Origin: Nelumbo lutea
Taxonomy: Eukaryota; Streptophyta; Magnoliopsida; Proteales; Nelumbonaceae
Direction: 5' to 3'
DNA: 64,000 nucleotides
Assembly (NCBI GenBank): GCA_022828595.1
Contig: JAKGHH010000005.1
Location: 28,904,193-28,968,192 of the forward strand
The notes below the pieces were generated by a model. That model saw nothing but the letters and a program-made list of their open reading frames with translations. It was not told where the DNA came from and made no database searches. The stretch's first letter is position 1, and each line of letters starts with the position of its first letter. The position numbers and the translations under genes are program-made. Positions 11,145 to 22,590 of the stretch are shown piece by piece.

Positions 11145-11226
11145 TCATCACCCATGCCTTAATCCCAACTATATGGGGTCGACTCCATGAATCCTATTTC
11201 ACCAATTCGTCCTATTTAAAACCATA
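11145..11226 (-). mobile_element. RTE LINE 3'-end fragment
   Basis: On the minus strand the sequence passes through gattcatggagtcgacccca and tagttgggattaaggc, the characteristic 3' terminus of plant RTE LINEs. Only the last 80 bp or so are present. Confidence 0.55.
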
Positions 11227-12699
11227 TTTTTAATAATTTTCTTAATAGTTTTATTTTGCTGGGTAGGGCTTAATAATTTTCTGGTTCCCCTTTTGGTAAA
11301 TGAAGTTTTTTTTTTGTGTGTGCTTACTAAAAGTTGTAACTTGTTACTTCGATGTCATAAACATAGAACAACTTTAGAGAATTTGCAATATCATTTTTTG
11401 GCAATGAATTTCTTTGGTTAAGTGGCTTTTTTAACAATGAATTTTGAAATAAATTTATTTGATTAGGTGCCTTCAAACTCTTCAACAGCCAATATTTGAG
11501 GATAAGTCATTTTATAAATGACATTGGTATGAATACAAATTGCAATGGATGCTTATTTATTAGTGGTCATATGGTCAGCTGCCTAGTAATACTGTTTTAT
11601 CTTTATTTTTGTTAAAACAAAAGTTAGATTATAAGCTTAATTTTTTATAAACAAGAATCTAATTAGATAATTTAATGTTTGAGTATATTGATCTCTATAA
11701 TTAATCCATGTGTTAACTTTAAATCTTATTCATGCAACTTGTGGGCATTAAAAAGAAGGGTAAAAAACTTTAACATTCATTGAGGTTTCTCATAAATAAC
11801 TTACACCTCCACTTTATTTTCGGATGGGACTTAAACCCCCTCTTAATTAGATCAAAATGTTATTTGATATAATTAATAAAAGATATTTTGCTCTTTATTG
11901 TTATTTACATTTTCAAAGAAAATCACAAAATACGGAACAAGACATCTTTGTGGATGAATGAGGTGAAAGATGGATTTGTCAGTGCAATAGAGTAGAAACT
12001 TGAGGAAACATTATTATAATGTTTGTTTTTTTTAGCTTACTTAGGATTTTTCTTCTTTAAGATGTACTTTTTGATTTTTCTTTTATTGAAAATTTTTTGA
12101 GTTCTCATTCTTCAAGTTTATTCTCTAAAGAAGAAATTGGATTTGGGTGTCATTGGTTTACCCATCCCATGCTTCTGGTTCTCTAATTTTTTCAATGCCT
12201 TTGCCTTACAATGATCCCCCTGCGATGCTATAAAATACTCCCATAATCATTTGCCACAATATCACCATTGCATACTTGGAGAGACCGGATTGGGCCTCAC
12301 AAAATTGTCCTTACATCATCCTTACAGCTTTTTTAAAATTGTGTACTGGGAACATCTTCATACTTTGGGAGATATTCTCATTGCATAGCTACAAGTAGCT
12401 GTGAAGACGGTCTTGTGAGGACCAAATCTCAAAGGCATTAGTGAATAATTCCTTTTGGAACACATCATCCCATTGAAGAGGTTCATAGTCAAACTCAACA
12501 AGTTTTCTCCATTAATACTATTGAAATTCTTAGGCTTCCTCCCATCACAGAGGACCTCACTCATTAATTTTGTTGACACCAATTGTTTTGAGAATTTGGC
12601 CCTTGATGAAATGTGCAACTTGGGCTTTCTCCATTAGGAATTGACACCATTTGACCCAATGCCCCCTCTACATTCCTTTATTTGTATTGGGGATTACAA
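11227..12699. other. unassigned AT-rich DNA
   Basis: No recognised gene. An 86-codon open frame on the minus strand (12618-12358) and a 60-codon frame opposite it share one GC-richer patch at 12350-12640, which could be an old coding relic. I cannot name it. Confidence 0.3.
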
Positions 12700-13135
12700 C
12701 CAAGGTTTAAAGCATGGAAAATGCAAGGTGTACCGGAAAGACAATTTTAAGAGATGTATCAGGATACGCTTTGGATACGTATGGATATGGACAAAAAATC
12801 AAGATACGCATAATTATAGTAGAAAATTCAAATAAATCCAAAAAAATATATTAGTAACAATATTTACAAGTTTTATATGATTGTAAATAAGTCATTTAAA
12901 TGTAAAAAACCATAATTTAATGGCTTATATAAAGTGTAACATATCAGAACACAATTAGTAACCGTTGAAAAATGATGGAATAACTAAAATGTAAAAAAAC
13001 AAAAAAAAACTAAAATGTGAATGTCAATTTTCAAATAACCAATATAATTAATCTTAATATTTATTAGTATATAAATTTTAATAATTAATTCTAGCATTTA
13101 TGAATAAACACTTGTCACTCATTAAGAAAAGTGAA
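12700..13135 (+). repeat. dispersed repeat, copy 1 (about 430 bp)
   Basis: The segment from gtttaaagcatggaaaatgc to about 13135 matches 14410-14815 in order: the gacaattttaagaga word, the gatac...tttggatacgtatggatat words, gttttatatga, then a shared AT-rich tail with atttattagtat. The first part is rich in the word GATACG. No terminal repeats were seen. The origin is unknown; the pattern is that of a high-copy plant repeat. Confidence 0.6.
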
Positions 13136-13720
13136 AATTTACTTAAAATTAAAAAAAAATATGCTCATAGCAAATAAATATGTGTAGCTCATTGATGAAC
13201 TTGTGATTGTTAAAATCAAGTGACCAAGGTTCAAATTTTGCTATAGCTAAAATTTGAAGTTTTTACACTAACAAAACTAATTTAATGAAAGGGAATCATT
13301 AATTAAAGGAATTAATGAGAGAATTTGAATTAGGCGCTAAAATTCAAATTTATATTTAAATTTGCTTTGGAGTAATTGACTAGAAAAATTAGACTTAAAT
13401 ACAAGAGTAATGACATTAATGAGAGATTTGGTATTAAATATTAACGAAATTAACGATGAACTGAAATGATCAAATGTATTATCAGACTATTTTGGGCCCG
13501 TATACTTTGCAATAACCTTGATTACAACTACTTAGCTGCATCATATGACAACAAAACTGCACAATAAAGAGTTTCCCATTAAAATATGGTCATTATTTGG
13601 ATTTTAATAGAAACTAGTAAATAATATTGCCAACAATTACCACGTAGAAATTATGTATAAAATACGTGTCAATTAAAATTCCCACATGGAAAATGTCAAA
13701 CACATGCCCATTTTGATTCT
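13136..13720. other. AT-rich stretch, nothing recognised
   Basis: No coding or RNA signal recognised. Confidence 0.3.
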
Positions 13721-13764
13721 TCCACGTGCATCTTGAGCCAAGCCACATCATCCTATAAATAGGT
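13721..13764 (+). promoter_or_regulatory. candidate core promoter: G-box plus TATA box
   Basis: CCACGTGC (G-box core) lies at about 13721-13728 and CTATAAATAG at 13753-13762, about 30 bp apart on the plus strand. Downstream a 48-codon ORF starts at about 13824 (MDFPMYLAP), ends near 13967, and resembles nothing I recognise. The motif pair is seen in the sequence; activity is inference, and such pairs can occur by chance or belong to a decayed LTR. Confidence 0.25.
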
Positions 13765-13823
13765 TGCATTCTTTATGTGTAAAAAGACTAATAATTAATG
13801 CTACCTGTAAACTAACACAGAAA

Positions 13824-13967
13824 ATGGATTTTCCTATGTATCTAGCTCCAAACAAACACAGGACAATTAGCTCAAAAAACATACATTCATTTTCTCATCA
13901 ACCCAATTTTGTTGATGATCAAAGTGAACCTAAAATCATCTCTCACAAACATTGGGAGAGACTGTAG
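13824..13967 (+). CDS. small ORF of unknown status
   Basis: A 47-residue open frame beginning MDFPMYLAPNKHRT and ending KHWERL, downstream of the TATA box above. It has no signal peptide, membrane segment or familiar motif. A further ATG-initiated segment at 14156-14225 (MAYFAPANSS) could be a second exon, but it soon hits stops. It is more likely a chance ORF than a gene. Confidence 0.12.
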   Translation: MDFPMYLAPNKHRTISSKNIHSFSHQPNFVDDQSEPKIISHKHWERL

Positions 13968-14409
13968 AGATTTTTGCATGTGTGTTTCTTACTTTTTTTT
14001 TTTTCCTTGTAATATAAGGACCAAGATTAGTCACATTTGAGCAATATCGATAAATGGATCCCAATTGGCATGTAGCAGTAATGATGACAAGGTTCTTTAT
14101 GCTCATCCCTGTGGCTTGACCCTAGTCACTTCAATTTTCTAATTGTTAGATCTAAAATGGCTTACTTTGCACCAGCAAATAGTAGCCAAGCAATGGCTAC
14201 AATGTCCTCTACTTTGTGGTGAAAGTAGAGACCAAAAAGAGTATGCAAGAGAGATAAAGAAATTATGGCAACAAAGATGGAGGAAGAGGAGGAGATCATT
14301 GCAACATTGTATCCAACCATTCAAAATCACACACAACCGCATCACCATGTAAAGGAAAAACAAATTTGCATTCAACCATTCAAAACCACACACACAACCA
14401 CATCACCAT
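13968..14409. other. unassigned stretch with a small direct repeat
   Basis: A word of about 45 bp around attcaaccattcaaaaccacac ends with caccatgtaaagg. It occurs at about 14313-14356 and 14370-14416 as a direct tandem pair. No gene was recognised. Confidence 0.35.
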
Positions 14410-14815
14410 GTAAAGGTAAAGTTTAAGTATTGGAAATTTATGTATCAAAAAGACAATTTTAAGAGATATTTTTGGGATACACTTTGGATATGTATGGATA
14501 TAGATGAAAAACCAAGATATGCATAGATACGCTAGGAAACTTAAATTAATATTAAAATAATATTATTACTAATAAATATGTATTTTATATGACTACAAAT
14601 AAGTTATTTAAACATACAAAATCATATTTCAAAATTTTATATAAATTGTTAGATATTGGAGCACAATTGGTAACTATCTAAAAATGATGAAAGAACAAAA
14701 ATGTGTATTAACTTTTAGAAAATTAATATAATTTCTATTAATATTTATTAGTATTTAAATTTTAATAATCAAATTTAACATTAATTGGTAAACATTCATT
14801 AAGAAAAAAATTGTT
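14410..14815 (+). repeat. dispersed repeat, copy 2
   Basis: Second copy of the repeat at 12700-13135, in the same orientation and about 1.7 kb away. It is colinear over about 400 bp with many substitutions and small indels. Confidence 0.6.
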
Positions 14816-14984
14816 TAATCTTCAAATGTTCTTACCTCCTATTTGTAGTTTTAAAGGTCATTTACTTAGACACCACTTATAATTTTGCATACTTACTACA
14901 TGTTAGGCTGATTTGAAACCCAAGAGGGGGTGAATTGGGAAGCTTTATAATTCCATTATCACTTTTTTTTTTTAACCCCAAAAT

Positions 14985-15543
14985 TTACTCCAATGCCTTG
15001 AGAGGAGCCATATTGAACAGGATTGATTTAATCTCTTGGTTGGTAGGAACATAACAAAGAAGATCATTTTCATGTGAAGAGATGATTGAAGGTAACAGAG
15101 TTGCATCCACGTTGGAGAAGTCACACTGGGAGTTTAAGAAAAGGTTCTTGAAGAACTGAACTATTAAGAACCCAATTTGGCCTAGATTAGAAGTCCATTG
15201 TCCATTTCTATCTTTTAGCCAGTAAATGCAATTTTTTCTTCTTGTTGTGGCAGTTAAGTGGAAAAATCTGGTGTTCTGGTCTCCCTGTTTCAACCAATTA
15301 TTTATGGAACACTCTTTCCAGCAGAGTTCTTCTCTGTCATACCATAACTCAAGTTCTTTTTTGAGAGCTGTTTCCTTCTGTAAATTTTCATCATTGACAT
15401 CAACGCTTTGAATTTCTTCAATTTGTTTTCTTATTTTAGTAATTCTAGTCTTAAATTGAAGGGCTGAGTTGTACCATTTTGATAAATGTACCTTGCAAGA
15501 TTGACATTTTTTGGGTGAACATTCCACTGGAACTTGACCAAGC
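14985..15543 (-). pseudogene. L1 LINE ORF2, pre-RT linker (downstream half of split LINE)
   Basis: The 180-codon minus-strand frame is the region between endonuclease and reverse transcriptase of a plant L1: KWYNSALQFKTRITKIRKQI, then WLKQGDQNTRFFH and ending FNMAPLKALE, just before the RT domain would begin. The upstream half (ORF1 and endonuclease) lies at 29768-31870. A copia element inserted between them, with TSD CAAGC at 15539-15543 and 29768-29772. When the insertion is ignored the two halves abut with a one-base frame offset, so the LINE was already decayed. It stops abruptly near 14985 with no RT, so the 3' half is deleted. Confidence 0.85.
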
Positions 15544-16062
15544 TGTTGGATCGAGTGGCCTATGGCCCTCGATATATATCATCCTCGACGTGTAGGACTA
15601 TCCGTAGGCCTACGGGAATAACCACACATCAATGGAGTATTTTCTCTATGTGGACCAGCATGTACACACAATCAACACCTCTTTTCAATTATTATTATTA
15701 TTTATTTATTTTCCTATAAAATAAAATCTGTTTTGACTTATCTCCTTTAAACTTGGTCCACTAGAGTAGTTGTTGGTTGAGAAAATGTCTCGACAAACAG
15801 GGACAAGTGTCGATCTCATCCCAATGGAGGCTAATCATAAAAGGGTCTATAAATAGAACCCAAAATATTGAGGAGTGCACTTGAACTACTAAGAACATTT
15901 CTCCCTCTCAGCATAACACTCTCTCTTAATCTCTCTTGATTATTAGCAATTCTAGTTGTGGTAGAAAATAGCCTACACTTTGGGCTGTTGTAGAAGTTTG
16001 GGCCCCGTGTCCAAACTTGGCAAGAGTTCCTAGACTTTCACATTGTATCATCACAACCTTTA
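15544..16062 (+). mobile_element. copia element 5' LTR
   Basis: It starts TGTTGGATCGAGTGG and ends at about 16062, two bases before the primer binding site. It matches 29195-29767 throughout, except for about 57 bp missing after 15833 (between two AATC words). A TATA box (TATAAATAG) lies at about 15848-15857. The 5-bp TSD CAAGC precedes it at 15539-15543. Confidence 0.85.
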
Positions 16063-16063
16063 G

Positions 16064-16075
16064 TGGTATCAGAGC
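16064..16075 (+). promoter_or_regulatory. copia primer binding site (initiator Met tRNA)
   Basis: TGGTATCAGAGC, the standard plant LTR-retrotransposon PBS complementary to the 3' end of initiator methionine tRNA, just after the 5' LTR. Confidence 0.9.
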
Positions 16076-16379
16076 CTACTTCAAAGCTCATCGGTGGAGA
16101 GGAAACACAAGCAACCGGGTTTGTAGAGAAGATTTTTTTTTTCTTTCTTTGAGTTTATAATTAAAATGCTCACTATTTTAGAGTTGAACCACATTGCTTG
16201 AAATAATTGTATTTTAGGATTTGAATTTAATTTTTTTTGTGGATATTGATTTAATTTACATGTTGCATATGTTCTTTTTGTGTGGATATTGATTTTGAAA
16301 TAACTAACATGTTACATGTGTTCTTTTTTGGCTCTCCAAAATATTGTCGTTAATAAAATCCTGATTTGTTTTTTTAAAT

Positions 16380-16581
16380 GGCCAAAGCATCGTGTACTGA
16401 GATTTCATACCCAATTGAGTTGTATGCATTGGTACCTTTTAAATTTGTCCGTTTCTTTGGTTATGAAAATTATGAAAATGTATTTATGAGAGTAATTTTA
16501 GTGGCTATAATGATTTTTTTTTTTTATTTTAATAAAATTACTCTCAAAGGTAAATCAAAGTGTGATCATCTATCCATTTAA
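16380..16581 (+). other. copia leader or pre-gag ORF, unrecognised
   Basis: An open frame starting MAKASCTEISYPIELY within the copia internal region, upstream of gag. It is not recognised as gag N-terminus and is probably decayed leader. Confidence 0.2.
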
Positions 16582-16996
16582 ATTTGGGCTGTTCTTGGGT
16601 GACCTCTAAAATGGTTATTCTTTTTTTAGTTTGAACATTTTGGTTGTTTGGGCCAATAAGTACTTGACGTCATTTAATCTCCTATGCTATATTTTACACA
16701 AAAATCTTAAAGGTTTTCTTATTTCTTCTTTGACTTTCCAAACAGATATAGTGATATAGCTAATTTTGATTATTCAACGAATTGGGAATAAAAGATTTTT
16801 GGTTTTCTTTTGTCTTTCTAAACTAATAGCTAGAACTTTGATTGCTTAGGGACTGGGAGTGTTTAGTCTTTCCATTTATTTTATCCTTCCTAATTATTCT
16901 CCTCAAAGTAAATTGTCCTTTGTTACCCATTTGATTCACGATTGGAAAATAAAATTTCCTTTAGATCACTAAAAAAATGTTGCATATGAACCCTAC

Positions 16997-17236
16997 GTTT
17001 TAGTTGTTGGATTGTTGATAAGCCATAAATATCCATTTATAAAAGTGATGATTTAGGGAATATCACACTTCAATCCCTAATTTTAGTTGTTGGATTGTTG
17101 ATAAGCCATAAATATCCATTTATAAAAGTGATGATTTAGTGAAAATCACACTTCAATCCCTAATTTGTTGATAAGCCAAAAATATCCATTTATAAAAGTG
17201 ATGATTTAGTGAATATCACACTTCAATCCCTAATTT
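16997..17236 (+). repeat. three-copy tandem repeat, about 83 bp
   Basis: The unit contains ttgttgataagccataaata, then tccatttataaaagtgatga and cacacttcaatccctaattt. Copies start at about 17001 and 17084, with a third, shortened copy from about 17165. Copies are nearly identical, so this is a recent local expansion inside the copia internal region. Confidence 0.9.
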
Positions 17237-17540
17237 ATACATATACTCCATCATGATTGTAGAATTAGGAGTAGAAAATATACTCCTAAAGTTAAAAATA
17301 ATAAAAACTAATAGAGAAATTACTATCCTTATTAATTAAGGAAGAACAAGGAATGGGAAGCATGGGAGGATCATTAGTTGTAGTTAGTGAATTGAGCAAA
17401 ATTGAAAAATTAAATAGAACTAAAGATGAGACATCTCCGAAGACAAATAAAGAATATGAAAAGTTTGTGAAAAGATAATCAAAAGGCAATATTAGCCATG
17501 TTAACTTTTATGGAACCCGATATAGAATTAATTTTTTGAG

Positions 17541-18056
17541 GAACATGAAAATGAAAAAGCAATGTTTGAAGCTATAATTGATACATATGATAAAGTGATT
17601 GAAACCATTGTAGAACTTTTAATTGATATGCATGTAAGATGGTTGTATCCACCATATCAATTAGATGAATGTATATCCAAGGAATTAGCTGCTACCAAAA
17701 ATCCTATGCCCTAGAAAATGCAAGTATCCATCATATTATATAGCCATCAGAATCTTGAGAACTTGTAGGGATAACATTAAATCTATCTGATACAACACTA
17801 ACTATGCAAAACTTCCATACTTTATTTGCCCTTGAATCTGAGAGGGAAAACAAAAAGAAAATATCACAAGAAATGATGGCAATATCAAATAATAATAAGG
17901 CTAAAATGAAAATGAAGATGTCCCTCAACAAAATGAAAAATTCAAGGAAAAATATAAGGGAGAGAATAAATGGTGAAATAATTCAAAAAAAAAAGAACTT
18001 CAAGAAAAGGTTTCAATATTACTATTGTGGAAAATTGGGCCATACTAAGTATTGAA
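17541..18056 (+). pseudogene. copia gag remnant
   Basis: Plus-strand translation over several frames gives a copia-type (UBN2-like) gag: EHENEKAMFEAIIDTYDKVI, a decayed NSLPESWE-like segment near 17730, then TMQNFHTLFALESERENKKK at about 17797-17856. After a Lys-rich stretch comes a broken zinc knuckle, YYCGKLGHTKY, where the first cysteine is replaced by Tyr and the last position meets a stop. It is dead. Confidence 0.6.
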
Positions 18057-18099
18057 ATAAGGAGAAAATGAAACAAAGGATATATGCTAAATCACTCCT

Positions 18100-18990
18100 T
18101 AGTGGGAAATATATTGGGGAAGTCCTGAGTATTGAAATTTACATAGTAAATAAAATACCCACTAAGACTGTGAAAGGTGAAATGGTAGGAAGCAAGACCT
18201 ATCACATATAAAAATATAGGGTTCAAAATATTTATACGTTACACCCTATTTATATAGAAAAGACTAGGTAATAAAAGGGTAAGGTGTACCTAGAAGATTC
18301 CAAGGGTTACAAATGGTACAAAAGTGATTAAAAAAATACAAATTCTGGGATGGAAAAAAAAAGGAGTATGTAATGCATAAATTAAAATAAGCATTATATG
18401 GATTAAAATGAGCCTCTAGAAAGTGGTCTTGCACTTTTCACAATGAATTATGTATATGAAAACTTATTAATGGGAGTTCTCACATGATATTATGTATATA
18501 TAAGAATAGTGGGAGTTCTTACATAAGAAAAACCAAATTATGGTTAGCTTGTAGATTTGAAAGGAAAGATATTATGTGTAATGTCAATTTCTTTTCTTAG
18601 TTATTAAATAAAATGGATGAATTCTTCTCTTTCACAATAATCCTACTTGGATAAAATTATTTTGATTGAAAATATTTAATTTGGTAAGAACTCCAACTAA
18701 GAAGGGAACAAAATTATGCAAGGAAAAGACTCCATGAAAAAGAAATCAAAGAAAATGAAAACAAATACATATGCTCAAATGCATTATATATATAAAAGCA
18801 AAAAAAAAGCATTATATATGGTATGTTGATATAATTGAGCATATGCAAAAGGTATTGCTAGTTAATATTAAAATAACCTTGGAAATTGCATTGGAAGGTG
18901 ATTAGAGGGATACTAAGAATTATCCAAGGAGTAAATATTATAAATTAACCTAGCAATGCAATGATTTGAAATTGATAAAATATTGTGATG
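18100..18990 (+). pseudogene. copia integrase/RT fragments
   Basis: Recognisable pieces in order: YIVNKIPTKTVK (end of the integrase core) at about 18139-18174; KALYGLK(Q)ASRKW, the RT block, at 18373-18427 with two in-frame stops; and the (L)KLIKYCDA block, the start of RNase H, just before 18991. Large parts of pol are missing between them. The CACTA element interrupts the RNase H coding sequence directly after the last block. Confidence 0.6.
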
Positions 18991-19006
18991 CAACACTACA
19001 AGAAAA

Positions 19007-19260
19007 TGGGTCTATAGCTACTGCAGTGTAACTACGAACATAAAAAACCGTAGCTAAAGCATAAGTTATTGCTACGGAAATGAAATGCCCGCGGCTAAAA
19101 CTTGATTTCTACCTACGGTCACTTTTCCGTAGCTAAATGTCACTGTGCCCGTGGCTAAAACATATTTATAGCCACGGATTTTAACATCCATTGTTATATG
19201 TTGTAGAAGATTGAAGTTGACCTATAACCAAAACTCCGTGGCTATAGGTTATAGAAGAAC
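19007..19260. repeat. CACTA left subterminal repeats
   Basis: Many short copies of cgtagcta / tagctacgg and variants (cccgtggctaaaa, ccgcggctaaaa) in both orientations. These are the presumed transposase-binding subterminal motifs of CACTA elements. Confidence 0.75.
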
Positions 19261-19308
19261 GAGAAAGACTATTTATAACTTTTCTGTGGTTAAAGGTTAT
19301 AATATTAA

Positions 19309-19436
19309 GGCTGCATTTGGCGTTCTTTATTTTAAGGATTTATCTCTTTTTTGTAGTTAAAATGCCGGTATAAATAATGAATTTTTAACTATAGAAAAGA
19401 GATAAGTCCTTAAAATAAGAAATGCCAAATCCAGCC
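19309..19436. mobile_element. 128-bp hairpin MITE
   Basis: The left arm from GGCTGCATTTGGCGTTCTTT at 19309 and the right arm ending AATGCCAAATCCAGCC at 19436 are inverted copies over about 55 bp. They share ttattttaaggatttatctctt and gtagttaaaa, and leave only a short central spacer. No TSD was evident. It is inserted just inside the CACTA subterminal region. Confidence 0.8.
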
Positions 19437-20400
19437 AAAAAGTTGTGATTTTGTGCTTCAAACGTGGAGAATATTGTTTTGAAATTTCAATGTGGCATTT
19501 TGTGAAATGACACGTAATAATTTTACCCTAAGGAGGAAAATGCTTTGGAATTATTTAATAAATTGATTAGCATATAATGGAAAATGGTTAAGAAATAATA
19601 AATATATTAAAATGTTAACAAAAAATAAATATTAATAAATTAATAAAAATACAAACTAGTAAGTAATTAGTAAAATTTTTAAAAAACAATATAGCAAGTG
19701 AAATTTTTTTTTAAAACAATATAAAAGTTAATTTTAATAATTAACTAATTACTAATCACCAAAAAAATATTAATAATGAATAAATATTATTCTTAGACAA
19801 TTATTAACGAATAAAAATAGTAATTCATGATTACTATTTAATAATAATTCTGTTAGACATAAATAATAAGATAATAATTTCTAAAATGTAAATACATATT
19901 TTCATTATTATGTAATTAATTAATTAAAAATAATCATAAAAATAATTTAATTATTTTAGATAAATATTTATTAATAAAAAATAATAATTAATATTTAACT
20001 ATTAAGAAATTAAATATTATTAAGCATTGATAATTAATTAAGTAATATTAGTTAATGATTAATGGAAACATAGTTGTTATCTATTATTAGCTAATGACAA
20101 TTAAACTAAAGTATTAGTAATTTCACAAATAAATTATTAATAAATTTAGTTATAAAATATAAATAAATAATTATTTATTTACTTAAAAATTAACCATTTA
20201 TTTAATAAATTAATATTTAATGAAGTAATAATTATTGGGGGGATTTTTACTGTTATTTATTTTATTTTGGGTAACTTTTTCTATCTACACATTTCAAAGT
20301 GCTAAAGTCACCTTACCTTTCTATTTTTGTTTAAAGTGCATTTTTGTCCTCAAATCTTAGTTTTTTATATTAAAAATTTTAAAAATTAATAAAATATATG
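19437..20400. other. very AT-rich stretch inside the CACTA element
   Basis: Dominated by taat, attaat and aataat words with no coding signal. Nothing was recognised. Confidence 0.4.
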
Positions 20401-20409
20401 TTATAGAAT

Positions 20410-20675
20410 GGTTTGACTATCCAGATTGAATGGATCACATTGTGACAATTTAAAAAGTAATAATAAAATAAAATAAATAATTATAATAAAAGGCCCAAAA
20501 TAGTCGTTTGGATTGAACAGGGCAACAATTTGACTGCTTGGGCCAATAATTCAACGATTTTGGGAAAAATTCTAATTTTGGGTACGGAACCGACAGCCTA
20601 ACCAATTCAACGATTTTGGGAATAACCGTCTGGCTATTCGAGTCTGGTTCGAAAACCATGATATCATCTATTTTA
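20410..20675. repeat. degenerate inverted-end repeat related to the 8809-9061 MITE
   Basis: It begins near ATGGTTTGACTATCCAGATT and ends near GAGTCTGGTTCGAAAACCAT, so the ends are imperfect inverted copies. Words such as aattcaacgattttggga are duplicated inside (about 20550 and 20605). No TSD was found. Confidence 0.35.
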
Positions 20676-20744
20676 TATATAAATATTATAATATGATATT
20701 TTATTTTGTATTCCATTTAATATAAAATATAATATAAAATACGT

Positions 20745-21115
20745 AGACCCGAAATCATGTCCATCCAGTCCCCTTTCCCTTCATCTCACTGGCGACCGTT
20801 TCGAGCCTATTCTCACACCCCGTTTCCATAGCTTCACCTTATTCCCTCAAAATTTACATCAATTTCCTTCAGCTTTTGGGTTTTCTGGCCATTTGCCAAC
20901 CCCATTGTCTGAGTCTCCTACGCCAATTGCATAGAATCGTTGAATATCAATTTTGTAGTCCTCACTGTTGTTAAAGAAAACAATCTGGGAGGAAGATTAC
21001 TAGAGCCCCTATTGCAGCATCTGTATTAAGGCCTACAAGCCATCACCGATTGAAAAGGATCGAGGCTCCCTGTTCTCTTGATCGAACCAGGCCGAAACCT
21101 CATCTCAGGTAAGTT
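20745..21115 (+). pseudogene. possible captured host gene 5' end (UTR and exon with splice donor)
   Basis: A GC-richer, pyrimidine-rich island (many ctcc and ttcc words, like a plant 5' UTR and first exon) ends in CTCATCTCAG followed by GTAAGTTCTG at about 21110, a textbook donor. The T-rich, intron-like sequence that follows supports this. CACTA elements are known to carry host gene fragments. I do not recognise the gene. A 66-codon ORF at 21406-21606 might be a later exon. Confidence 0.35.
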
Positions 21116-22590
21116 CTGATTTACTCTACAACTCTTTTCCATTCTATTGTCTATATATCCCATTTTCGATGTCTATTGGCAATGAGGTTCTGTAGAGCCA
21201 TCCTCTGTAATTTTTTTGCCCACATCGTTGCTAATAATGAGATCCCTGTGATCCTTTTTCTAGAACCATTTTTTATCTTTCTTTGTCTTCTGTCTTTAAA
21301 TCCTATTTGAATGAAGATGCTAGTGAAGTCGCAGATTCCTTAGCGTTTTTTTTTTTTTTTTGTTTAGTTATTTCTTACTTTAGTTCTGATGTTTTTTTTT
21401 AGAAGATGCTCACCTTGAAATTCCCACCTATCAAATATTCAGGTCATACTAAAAATTGTTTGCCTTCACTAGCAATGAGAGAGATGGTCATTGCTTGTGA
21501 GTTCAGGACTAGGAAGCTATCCTACCCTGGTTCACCTTCAATGGTTAAAAACCAGAAAAGGGAAAAATGGATCAAATATCATAAATACAACTTCATAAAA
21601 ATGTAATCAGATATATTTCAACAAGTACATTCCTTTTTTATTCATTCTCATTTCATCTGGTTTGATAGTTGCCTCTGCTATGATTCATGGCTTTCATATT
21701 TCTAGTTAGAGATGTGTAGATTATAGCTCTAACCTTAAGCAGCTCATTCTTGTGGTTCTCTAATCAGCTAACACTTTCCCTTAACTGGCTCAGGGGCCAT
21801 TTGATAACAACTAAGTGGCTGAACTGAATGACATTAATTTGTCTAAACAATGGGTTTTTAACAAATAGGATTTCAAATGAATGAAGATTCTGACCCTATG
21901 ATTTAGAAGTTCTAAGATGTGGTTAATTTAACATGCTTTGTATATGTATATGTTTCTTGGATTTAATGTAAAGGGTGGTGTATCAATATTTATATCTATA
22001 TTTATTTGGAAATTTCTTATATTTTAGTGGGTCACTGTTTATGTTAACAATCAATCATAAAATGAGTGGATTTTATGTTAACAAATAGGACTTCAATCTA
22101 ATACCTTTAATGTTCTTTTGTTCATCATTGGAAAAAGGGCAGCACAAAGTATTTGAAGTAGTGGGTTTTATGCTGCATTTTTGGTCGATATAGATAAAAG
22201 AATGAATTGGAACTTGGTATCATTACATTATTCATAGAATCATGGAATCCATTCTGCTTTTTGATTCCTGCACATCAGTCCAAACATAACCTAGTTGTGA
22301 TTCTTGAAAACCCATATATGAGTGTCATGTCATGGCCAAGTACTTTGGTTGAAGTTTGAAGGTTAGGATTTAAAGTTGATGACAATTGTCCATGGTTGGA
22401 TAAACCTTCATCAATAGGATGCCTAGGATGCCTTGAAGTTGATGATGGAGAAATATGTGAATAGGAGTTTAAAGTGTGAACTCAACTAATTTGAAGGAAG
22501 AAAATAAATCATATGGGATGGGAATTTAAAGTGTGAACTCAACTAATTTGAAGCAACAACCCAGGATCTTTACTTAGTACAACCCAGCCC
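21116..22590. other. CACTA interior, nothing firmly recognised
   Basis: It contains the 66-codon ORF at 21406-21606 (unrecognised). A 29-bp direct repeat around tttaaagtgtgaactcaact occurs at about 22466-22494 and 22526-22554. Confidence 0.3.

Noticed and set aside
12358..12618. 86-codon minus-strand ORF as a gene
   Set aside because: No recognisable family, no flanking splice or promoter signals, and a competing open frame on the other strand; kept only as an unassigned patch.
16997..17236. CRISPR-like or satellite array
   Set aside because: Only three direct copies of about 83 bp with no spacers, inside a plant retrotransposon.
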